Shown here: in pieces, positions 13,301-25,300 of the stretch
Numbering within the stretch: the stretch's first letter is position 1
Layout of the letters: the number at the start of each line of letters is the position of its first letter
Source of the DNA: Stichopus chloronotus
Lineage: Eukaryota; Echinodermata; Holothuroidea; Aspidochirotida; Stichopodidae
Direction of reading: 5' to 3'
Length of the DNA: 64,000 bases
NCBI GenBank assembly: GCA_021234535.1
Contig: CM037837.1
Span: forward strand, 310,001 to 374,000
Translations under genes and position numbers: made by a program
Notes under the pieces: model-generated
Seen by the model: the letters and a program-made list of their open reading frames with translations, nothing else
Database searches by the model: none
What the model was told of the DNA's origin: nothing

Positions 13301-16300
13301 TATTTATTATTATTTGTCAAACAAAATATGTTTATCGACCGTCATGAACCTGTCGCCAATATATGCTCTCATTACTTCCCGCTTAAAATGTTAGAACGGA
13401 AAAGATGCTCTTTTAACCAAACTACGTATTATCATTACAATGTAGTTGATAAGCTACCAAGGGGGTAATGCCAAACAAATGGTGAACTGTCATACTGCTG
13501 AAGTTGACCCTTCCTAATTAGAGGTTGAAGATTTAATATTCACTCAAGTTAGCGATGACATCAAAAATTAATGGAACCGAGTTATGGAAAACTGTGTAGA
13601 GTTTGAGATTATTTGAGAGTGGTAAGTTCAATTGACAACAAGTAAAAACAAAATACTGTAACAGTTATACCGAGCAGAAGATTAACTCGTAAATACCAAA
13701 AAATGGTATTAATTGCAAACAAGATAGTGTTGGTTGAACACATCTTCAAATTAGTCGTATCTGTGACATACGCTATTATATTTAATATCATATATGCCAT
13801 ACATCCACGCCTATATCGCAGTATGTATAGGCTATACTCACGTGTACATATCAATATGTAAGGATCGAGAAGCAATTCTATGATGTCAAACATACTACTT
13901 TGAACAACAGATTCGTCTTTTGAATTCTCGGTCAGACACGTCATTAACAATACTATCAAGAGAAGAGGGCAAGAGACAAATAAACAAAATGACGAATATT
14001 CACAAACAAAAGAACTCATCGTGTTAATGGGGGTAACGTAAAGGATGAAGACATTACGTTAAAAAGGAAATAGTATAGCTGAAACAATGAATGGGGTACA
14101 TTTATTAAACTATGGTAACAAAACAACAAAGATACGTTATTAAAGGACGTAACGTAAACAATGAAGGCATATTACTACGGGAGAGTAGCATAAAAATGAC
14201 CTGGCATTGTGCTAAAGTTGTTAAAGAGTAGTAGCGTAAACACACTGAAGACCCTGAATTTATATTTGAACCCGGAAATACTCTATTTTTTTTGTTTGTT
14301 ACCAATCTGAATAACTGGCATTAATGATCCTGTATAATAAATCTTGACATAAGCTAACTTTATTTACGTAATTTTTTTTGTTATAGGTTAGAACGGCTGC
14401 TATTACTGCATAAGGTACTAACTAGTTAAAAATTTCCTTTTTAAAACATTCAGAAAAGTTCTTTGCAAAATGAAACAAATTGTATAACAAGACACTGACA
14501 TGGCTTCGTACTACCGAGTCTCACTCCTTCGTCAAGGCAACGCTATTTGTCACATTCCTCACCCGTGTGTGCACGCTAATGTTCCGTCGAATGTACTCTC
14601 CCAACGACGCCCAGCCCCCTCTCAACCCCCTCTCACCCCCCCCTTATAAAAAAAGAAGAAATAATCTGAAACCACGAAGTTACTAATTTAAAGGGAAATA
14701 GGGCGTTTGTTTTACAGAAAACATCCATACTATTAAAACCAATGTTTGTGACCACAGAATGATAGATTATTCAAAATAAGGAAGTACGGTAGCCTTCTTT
14801 TCAAGAAATAAATTTCTCACAGATAGAAACTCAGTTATTTGTTGCTCGACACTAATTTGTTCACCCAAACTTTTCAAAATTCAAATGATGCATCTTCCGT
14901 TACTCATCACGTACATAATGTTTTGAGGGGATGAAGCTTGGCAGGTGTTTGTTGATAAGACTGGATGGTTTAACAATGACTAAAGCCATTTCTTTTTCAT
15001 GTTATGTTGGTGTATTCTAAACGCCTTATTTCCCTTTAACGTGAAAATTTTTGCTTTTGATGAACGTGAATAAATTAGCATTTGTCACAGTGAATATCGT
15101 CATTCCTGTACCAAGTGAAATATGCAAGAATAAAGCAATGGTCACTCTCTACCTGTTATCTACCTACGAGGCTATTGGGGAACTTAAGTTTGTAAAGTCT
15201 CTCTTTTGACAAGTGGATAGTAAGTGTTACGTCAAAAAATATTCTGCAAAGACTAGATATTGATTGGTTCCTCGTTGGATATGAAAAGTCTATCAATTTT
15301 GAAAGAATTGGAGCTACATTTTATTGTGCGTTTCATGTTAATAACGGTTGTAACATTTTTCAGTAACATTTGACTCTTGTAAAAACACTTAAAGCGCGTT
15401 CAAGTGCTCAGAACCTCGTTGCGCATGCAGGGGCACCCTCACCGTGAATATGAGCTCGGTTTTGTGGCTTTCAAATGAGCAGGCAGTAGATGGCATTTAT
15501 CCATGCATGATGCATCATGATGCATGTACAGTTAAAACTTTTCCCTTCACAGGTTGATTGCGGTTTAGGAGTTGCTGGTATGAATGCAGGTGCCCAAAGT
15601 GGCAAGGCTCGTTTGCGTTTTTGTTTTACGTCCACACTGTTTTACACGCAAGTAACAGATGTGACCTTTTATGGAGAGAATGGGGGAAGAGGAAAGATCT
15701 TAGGGGAGAGATAGAGGTAATTTGGAACAGTTATAAAACAACTTCATGTCTTACTCAAACTGTGAAAAGTTATAACGTTTTGAGGAAAGGATTGCTTTAT
15801 TCAGATTGAGATACTTATCCCATCTTGAATGAAAGATTGATTATGTTCCTATCGCATCATGAACCATGCCTTAGTCAGACTCTGATACTTGTGGACTCTG
15901 ATACTTGTGGCAAATTAATAAACTGATCTGGCTAAAATGTTACTCATTAAGTCATCTTATAAGTGAGTGACAACGTTTTGTGACTGTTCTTGAAGATAAC
16001 CCATACATCCTCGAAGATAAAGAAGGAATTCGAGTTTATCAGGTTTCACAATAGAAAATAAAACTTACTTAGTGTAAAAAAATAAATTGCAGCCATGAAA
16101 ATGAACGGAAACTGATAACCGAACAAAAAATATAAAGACCCGCCAAAAGGAGGTCCGACTGGAGGAGAGAAAGAAGAAAAAAGAAAATATCAAATCTTAA
16201 GTAAACGAATTGAGTAATTGCGCATGGAGGAGGGATCTGGTGAAACTTATTAACAAAAGAACATAGCCATAGGTCAGCGTATGAACAAAGCCCGGCGCCA

Positions 16301-19300
16301 TAACTAGGGCAACCTTTATTTTATGTAGCTGGATGCTAAAATGTCTAAATGGGCGCTCAAAGGAAAGTCTTTGCCTAAGTAATAGTCTAAAGAAAATACT
16401 GTGAAAACCATCTTACCATGCGTTATATGGACACTTTTTTTTGACAAATATTTCACCATATACCAGAAAGAAAAATTCAACCTTCTCTACCAAGCCCAAC
16501 CCCACCTCTTCCATGTCGACCCTGATCAGAGGGATTACAATTCAGCGGATTTATAGGAACAAGGATTCGGAACAATACACGAATGTAAATGAATTGATTA
16601 AATCTTACATGTATCCGATGTTGTGTTATTGTTGTGATACTTCTACAGAGACGTTAAAATTAGTCCTTAACTTAAGTAGGATGTGCTGTTTGAAGGAATA
16701 ATAATAGCCTCTACGGTTGACCTTCTATCATGTTCTGTCATTTGATACCAATGTAGATAATAACAAGCTATACCAGGTTTCTTTCATTAAAAATTTTATT
16801 AGTTAGAGTGTTAATTACGGTAGAAAGAAGAGCGATTTAGTTTTTTTTTCGGCTAAAAAGTTAGCGGAACTGGACCACGTGGTAAATGTGCGGCACTTCC
16901 ATGTGAACACTGCTACAACAAAACTCCTATACGAAAACATTTCCTTTAGAAATTAGGCTATACTTGGACAAATATACCTCTGTACAGGAGTTTTTATAAC
17001 TTTCTACAACTATAAGAAGTATAACCAGTCCTTTGGTGTACTTTGGAAAATGCAGGAATAACAGCACATCCTGCTTTAAGACAAAAAAAAAAAAAAAATT
17101 CTAGCCGAGAGAAAGATCGTATGTGCCTTTCCCAAACATTTTAAAAACTTTAAAAACTTTTAAGAATCGATAAAATATGTTTACCAATTTTTTTTTTCTT
17201 AAAATTTCCACATGGAATATACATACGCACCCACCGAGCCGAGAGCCATGAAACTTATCAAGGTACCTATGGCGATACCTCTCTGATGATCGTTGTCCCG
17301 AAATGCATAGTTTGTGAGACCTCCCACTAAGACAGAAGATTGCGAGACGTGAAAAATGATTACTACGTAATCACCGGTCTGGAAACACTTCAAAATTACA
17401 TTTGCGTTCATTTGCGTACATCGTGAATGAACAGTTTCTGCATGGACATTATGTAACATTCGACGTATTAGGATAGTTGCAAACCACGACTGTCACATTT
17501 CATTCAATTTTGTCACATCGTAGTTTTTGTCCTGCCTGTCACATTGTTTCGCAGGTTGAGGCCTTACCTTCACATTTTTTGTTGTTGTTGTTGTAGTATA
17601 TTCCATATCCCTCAAGGACTTTCAGACACAACACATAAATACAACGCAAACACAAATGATAATTGTATCTCACTGGTGAAAAGGGGAAGTATATATAAGC
17701 AACGACTCCATCTGGACATGTGGAAAGAAGCTCGGTATATTTGTATAACTATGGTATACGTAATGGTATGGTATATACGGTGAGTTTGATGAGATCATAC
17801 ACGTATCCATCAAACCCTTGGCTTCATCGTGATTAAGAAAGTAGTTTAATGTTTGTGGGAATCATAAACTAAAAGCTGAAAATGAACATACACACACAAA
17901 TAAAAAGTATATTATCACTGAAATTAACTATTAATGAAAAACAGATGAAGATAGCCATATACTCACTACCAATAGTCAATAGCGTTGCGGAGATCCCATG
18001 GAGCAATCTCGCCGTAAGTATCAAGTAAAACCATGTGGATAATGTGTAAACTAAAAAGGAAAGAAGACGTGACGTTCCTAAAAAAGATTGAGTCATTTGT
18101 TTCCGGAGGAATTTTCTCTGATTGTTATAGGTTTACAGTGGTCAAGTTTTATTTTTCTTTCCATCTTTAATATTGCGTACTCTGTCAATCTGGAGAATGT
18201 GAATCGCCTTCATGGCTCGAGTGCATGTTGCAACGTTACCAAGGCAACCCAGCTCACACATAGGCTACCGTGAATAATATCTCTATACTAGTGATTCGAG
18301 TAACTGACATAACGGTTCGTAACCGACTGGATTTATCCAGTGTCATATTTGAAAAAAGTGAAAGGAGCTGTATTAATTTTACTTGTCTTCGGCGTTTTCA
18401 AGGTTTTACTTCACCTGCGCATGAACCGATGCCCACTACAAGGGAAACCATGTAAACAGGAAGGAATCCAACGCTGAAAAAAAAAAACGAAACCAAGCAT
18501 TTCAATAACGATCAAATCGATATAAATTAATCATTTTTTAGCCATTACTTAATCAATCAATGTATCAACATTTGAGTATTGCCTAACAGTTAAATAATAT
18601 ACAAGCAACTTTACAGACATAACTGTAAATAAACAGTGTGAAAGATAAAACCGGTATTACCGGTTATGTCTGTATAGCTGACACCTCCCAATTAACTTCG
18701 CTGGATTTGCTGACAGTTCCGGATGTGGAAGGGGGGGGGGGGTTAGTGGCGTCACAGCCCCCAATACATTTTGACTACAAAAACAGATTAACTAGAAAAC
18801 GTTTTTAACTTACATTTAGGCCTACTAGCTTTTAGGGGATGGAGTGAGGCGTATAATAAACAGGAAAAAAGTGGGCTCGGGAATGATATTCCCGTGACCT
18901 GGTATAAGTGTTTTCAGCAAGAGACTTTCCTGCTGATGATGGGGCTCCGCTGATAGTATGGAGGAGGAACCTCAGTGTTTGTAACTAGCGCCGACCTTCA
19001 GATGTTCTCAAGGCTAATATTCGGTCGAAAAGCAAAAGCAATCCAAAATATGGAAAGATGTTTTCTCATCAATTGAGTACCTTCAGACATTAGAACTACA
19101 CTCCATGGGTACATGCAGCTCACGTATACACCCAGAAAGCGCCGTTCCCGGACAGGATGGGGGGGGGGGGGGGGGAATGGCAAAGCCAAAAATTTCTCTG
19201 TGCGCTTGGCACCAATCGATCTGAGCGTAATATCGAGCGTATATTTTCAAGCAAAACTGTTTCAAAATTTATGTACGAAGACATTAGAAAGAAGAATATT

Positions 19301-22300
19301 TGCAATATTTTTTATGCACTCTTTTATTTTCTTGTTATAACTTGCATTGACACAACCTATTTTACTTACTGTGCTGTTGAATGAAGATTACTTACACGTG
19401 CATTACACTAAGTAAAGCGGACATTTTTAAGTCCATACACTTTCTTTGGTATCGCGGACATGATGGACGTGTGAAATGTAAAGTCATCTTGTTAGAGTAA
19501 CTTGACAAATTTTTTATTGCCGAAATACCCACTTATAACTAACTCGACATCTCGGAAAAATTGTCAAATTTTCTAGGTATTGTTTTACAAATAACTCGTG
19601 ACCTTGAAAAAAAAAATTGCAAATCAAAGAAAGGAAAAGAAAGTAAAACAAGAGGAAAACTCGATAAAACGAAAAAAAAGAAGAAAAACCCGGGAACAAC
19701 GAAGGAAAAGTCACAAAACCGAAACACAGAACTCAGAAAAACAAAAGAAAAGCAACTGTGAAAAGCAAAGAGTAAGAGTCAGAAAAATGAGACAAACGTA
19801 AGAAAAACGAATGCTCAAGTAAGAAAAAAGCGAAAATAAGTTAAATTAATTAACAAAATTAACTCTGAAAATCAAAGTAATTAAGTCAGAAAAATTATTT
19901 CTTTAAATTCTGTCCTTGTTCTACTCACCCGCCGTATAAAGTAACTGTGTTAACAGTTATACATTACATTTGATTTTTTTTCATAGTTAATTTATTCAAG
20001 ATATGGAGTTGGTTGCCCGGTTTCAATTAGTACCATCATCAAGTAGAAAGGTTCCTTTTTACATTTTACATAGTGTATGTAGGTGTACCCCTGGTATAAC
20101 GTATTCCTTGACCAAAATTGACTTTTAGGGGGGGGGTTTGCCCTAAGTAACCGAAACACAGTCGGTATGATACTGTTACATACAATATCAAATTGATTTT
20201 TTTTTTCAAAATCAATTTATTCAAGTTGTGGATTTGGTTCAGAGGTTCTTTGAGTCCACCATTCTTAGTACATGGCATGGGTGGGTCTATTTGCTGTTAC
20301 AAGTTATTTCTTGACCAAGAGTGACTTCAATTTGTCCCCGTACTGACCGCTACAAGGTCGATATAATACCATTACGTATCGGTAATATATCAAATTTGCA
20401 TCTTTTTTTTTTCAAATAATATATTCGAATGATGGCGTTGGGTTGAGGGACCTTGTTAGTACAACCCTAAAATAGAAAGGGGTTACTCCTATCCACGGTA
20501 TATATGTCTACCGTCTGTAACAAAACTTACTTCTAGACCAAAACGTAAAGTTCAATACGATGACCTCCGCAAAGAGGCAAACTTGTGCGAGGCAAACTTT
20601 GACGGGGCAAACTTAACTGAAGCAAACTCAACTGAGATGAACGTCAGTGAGACAAACGTCCAAGAGACGAACTTCAATAAAGCAAACTTAATCAAAGCAA
20701 ACCGACTAAAGCAAACTAGCTGAGATGAACTTCAGTGAGACAAACGTCCAAGAGACGAACTTCAGTAAAGCAAACTTAATCAAAGCAAACCGACTAAAGC
20801 AAACTTAGCTGAGACGGACTTCAGTGAGACAAACTTCAATGACACAAAATTTTAATGTGACAAACTTGAATGAAGAAAACTACAACGAGGCAAACCGAAC
20901 AGAAGCGTGGACTTTACAGAGACGACGTAATATGAGGCAAACTTTAATGAGAGAGGCTTTTGAACAAGCTAACTTGAATGGGACAAACGTTTATGAAGCA
21001 AATTGAAACTGGAAAAACTTAACGGGAGCAAGGGTAAATGGGACAAGTTATAAGGAGACAACATTGACTGAGACATGAAACGTGAATGAGAAATACCGAA
21101 TTCGGAAACAAAATCAAATGGGGCAACAAGCTAAGGTAGTCTTGTGATAAGACGATGGTAGTTCTGTTCCTTCAGTAACTTGTGCAGGTTCGAATCATTC
21201 ATAAGTTGCATATGTTGTACATACAGAGCGTCCTCACACCAATATCCAAACTGCCCCGGTCACGGACGCGGTCAGAGGAAATGAGGTCCGGGGAAGGGCG
21301 CCCTGAAATTTTTTCATTATTGTACTGTGGGCATACACTGTATATGATCATGGATTATGGGTAGGGCCGGAAAGATACACTAAGTCTTGACCAAGACTAC
21401 AAACTAAGTTGGAATACACTACAATGAGACCGAAAAAAAAAACATTGCCCTTTGACGTTCCATACCTAGTATCGTAGTTAAGATAACAATAGCCTATACT
21501 AACATTCTGTGTCATTGTCCCAAGCATTAGGCCATGACGGCGCACCTGTTTGCTATGTATCATCAAATTAAGAAGAAGAAAGGAAAAAAATGTTGATTGC
21601 AATCAGCGTGTTCCTTTGTTTGTCATTGACAATTAAAAAATTGCATCGTGTCAAACGTTTTCTCACGATTCTAAATGTAATAAACAACAGCTATTCTGGA
21701 TGTTTCAGGTAACAGTGCCAACTGCAATGTGCGTGCACGGGTGTGTGTAAATTTACTTCAGTGGTATGATTGCGTAGGAAGTTCGTGTGAACCCATCTCC
21801 CAGACCATGTGGAGTTCAGCTCAAAATCCTCAAGAACATTTGATTGTCAAATAAATCATTACTTAAAATATACTTGGAGGTATTAGTACATTCAATTTAA
21901 TAGCATCAAATGTAGCATATTTTGCATTTAGTCTAAACTAAACTCAGGAAGATTTAATATTAAAAAAAAACAATTCTTACAATGTAAGAATTCCTGAAAC
22001 TGTATTCAACTCAACAGTGCAGCATCATTTTGAACCCTAATTGTCAGAAGAAAAAAATCCAGAGAGATACACCTCTGAGTCAGATGGAAATCCGCTCAAA
22101 TTAAAAATTCAGGAATACATAAAATAAGAAATGAGGACAAGCATTAAATCATTGCTTCAAAATGAGGAATTTTTGGAGGTCTATATTCGATTCATATCTC
22201 ATCAAACGTAGCACCATTTTTTGTTTTTCATCTAGCGCACTTTACCTGAGCAAAACATTTTCCATTTTCGTTGGGTGGAGTTCTGCTCACAGTAAAAAAA

Positions 22301-25300
22301 GAATCCTCAGGTTGGTGTAAAATTAATGTAAAAAACAAAACAAATTTAAATTTATTGCATAAAATCTGGAATTTCCATAGAGATAACTTCACGTCGACTA
22401 TGGCATCAAACGTAGTGCGACGCTGCCAAAGTCTGAGAGAGGGGACACTTCTTGTCAGGACCAAACATTGAAAGATGTGAAAGAAGATGTTAGATGGTAT
22501 AAAGACGAACTCAGAAGTTACAGGAAAGCAAATATGTAAGTTCGAAGTTACTTTAAAGGGAAATAAGGTGTTCGATTTACAGTAAACGATCATATTTTTA
22601 AAACCAATATTCGTGGACATAGAATGTTAGAACCAAAAAATGAAGACAGATAGAATGAAAAAAAAAAGTCTCACACAGATTGAAATGCACTTATTTGTTG
22701 CTTAGCAATAATTTGTTTACCCAAACTTTTTCAAAATTCAAATGATGCACGTTCCTTTACTCATCACATACATGATGTTTTGAGGAGATGAAACTTTTGC
22801 AGATGTTTATTGCTGAGACTGAATGATTTAACAATGATGGAAGTAATTTTTTTTCGTATGTTGTGTTGGTGTGTTCTAAAAACCCTTCAATTTTTTTTCT
22901 AAATTTCCCTTTAATTGCATCTTACTGACGTTTCGAAACTTACAAATAAAGTGATGTACGCAGGGGCTGCGCACAACACCTAGGTAGCCCTCATACAACT
23001 GTTGGGCACTGACTGAAGAATCACACCTGTCAGAACTGAACTGAGGCGCAACTGTCCGGCACTGCGCGGTTGTCGGGCATTGCGCTGATGTAGTGGGCAA
23101 TCTGCAGGTCTTGGCAGCGCCAAACTCGAGCAGCGCAGATGTAGATGTTGGGCAGCGCAGCCACATGCTAGCCACTACCTCACTTGGCACCCAATGTGAA
23201 GGACTCCGATCTTAACAGCGGTCAGACCAACCGACTCACTAACTTGTGACTGATAAATTTCACAAATGCTTCCCATACTTAGATATCCCGGAAATGCACG
23301 TCCGTATGGCAAACCGTTTTACTTTTTATTCTGTATTTAATGATATCAGTAAATAATTGCAGATATCATTAAATCATTTACTGATATCAAAAAAGGGAAT
23401 TTAAGATATCAGTAAATAATTTAAAGATATCAGTAATTGCCACGAATTTGTGTTATTAAAAACTGAAATCTTGATATCAGAAAATCATTTCATGATACCA
23501 GTAAGTCATTTAAAGATATCTCAAAATTAAAGATATCTTTAAATATGGCGGACATATCACGAATTCGGCCTTATTTAATGATATCATGAATTCTAATTAA
23601 CGATATGTAAATATCACTAATTCGGATTTAATGATATTAAGAATTGGAATTAATGATATGTACATATCGCTAATTTGAATTAAAGATATCTTTAAACATG
23701 GAGGACATATCACGAATTCGGCCCTATTTAATGATATCATGAATTCGAATTAACGATATGTACATATCAATAATTCGGATTTAATGATATTAAAAATTGG
23801 AATTAGTGATATGTACATATCATTAATTCGAATTCATGATATCATTAATATCGAATTAGTGATATGTACATATCGTTAATTCGAATTCATGATATCATTA
23901 AATAGGGCCGAATTCGTGATATGTCCTCCATGTTTAAAGATATCTTTAATTCAAATTAGCGATATGTACATATCATTAATTCCAATTCTTAATATCATTA
24001 AATCCGAATTAGTGATATTTACATATCGTTAATTAGAATTCATGATATCATTAAATAAGACCGAATTCGTGATATGTCAGTCATATTTAATGATATCAAA
24101 AATTCGAATTAGTGATATGTACATATCGTTAATTCCAATTAGTGATATCATTAAAGGTGGAGAAATTTTGGATATGTGCGTCATTTTTACCGATATCTAC
24201 AATCCATTTACTGATATCTGTGAACAAATTTTTGATATCATAAATAGAATTAATGATATCGGAAAACTGTTCCCATTTTAAGATATCAGTTATTCTTTTT
24301 CTGATATCAAAAATTCTATTTCGTGATATCATTAAAACATTTAATGATATCATCAATTGAACTACACTAATTACAGATATCTTTAAATAATTTAAGATAT
24401 CATTAAAAGAATTAAAGATATCAGTAAATGATATAAAGATATCTGCAACTATATATTTGCTGATATCATTAAATACAGAATAAAAAGTAAAACGGCTTGC
24501 CATACGTCCGCACATAAACTGTAGCAAGGCTTCGACCAATTGACCACCAGTGGCTGGCACAGGTGTACATTGAACTGCGACCAATGAGATTGTGTCTCAT
24601 CACTTCTCGCTACCCTGTCGACATCAAGTTAAAGGTCGGGTGACATGCTTCCAGAAAAGAGCTCCCTTCATGCAAACGTTACAAAGTAAAACCCTGAGTG
24701 AAAATCCGTTGGAATTTTGTTCGTATCTATTAACGTTTTTGAGATATGACTTTTCAAAGTTTGACGAAAATGCAAAACAGATGACGTGGAGTGTTGCACA
24801 GTGTCAGTTTTTCTTTTGTTAACCCTACATATTTTGCCTCTTAATTACTTAATTACTGAGTTTCACATTGGTAAGTGACATTGATATTTTTGAAGGAGAA
24901 AATACATGTTTCCAAAATAAAACCCTCTGGGCATATAAAATTATCAAATGACTTTGAAAGAAAGGTTACCTAAAAAAAGGATTAACATAAGACAAATCCT
25001 AGGAGTCCCTCCCGTGACGTCACAAATTTGCATATTTAGCCAATGTTTATTCATGACACAGCTGTGAGACACTAATTTGCCTGTAAATTTGTCAATTTTT
25101 GACGGATTTTGACGCAATTTGAGGCTATGTTCAACATTTTGAATGCCTAATGAACCCAGTACCTCAAAATGTCATTTTCATGTCATCAGACCTTTAAGGG
25201 AGGAAATCCGAACAAAGTAAATCACTATACAACCTCAACTGGTTTGACTCGAAGCAACAATACCAGTGGGCGTGGGCAATTCGAGGGATTGGAGTAAAAT

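Noticed and set aside
13609..14019. 136-codon minus-strand frame as a separate membrane protein
   Set aside because: Only 13842-13952 is coding, as exon 7 of the SLC18-like gene; the rest is intron read through.
17199..17459. 86-codon frame as a stand-alone gene
   Set aside because: Only 17231-17326 is exon 5 of the transporter; upstream residues come from intron sequence before the tag acceptor.
19561..19801. Lysine-rich frames
   Set aside because: They arise from a purine-rich low-complexity tract in an intron.
24129..24584. 151-codon minus-strand frame rich in Ile, Asp, Phe and Ser
   Set aside because: It is a by-product of gatatc palindromes in the foldback element, with no splice context or family resemblance.
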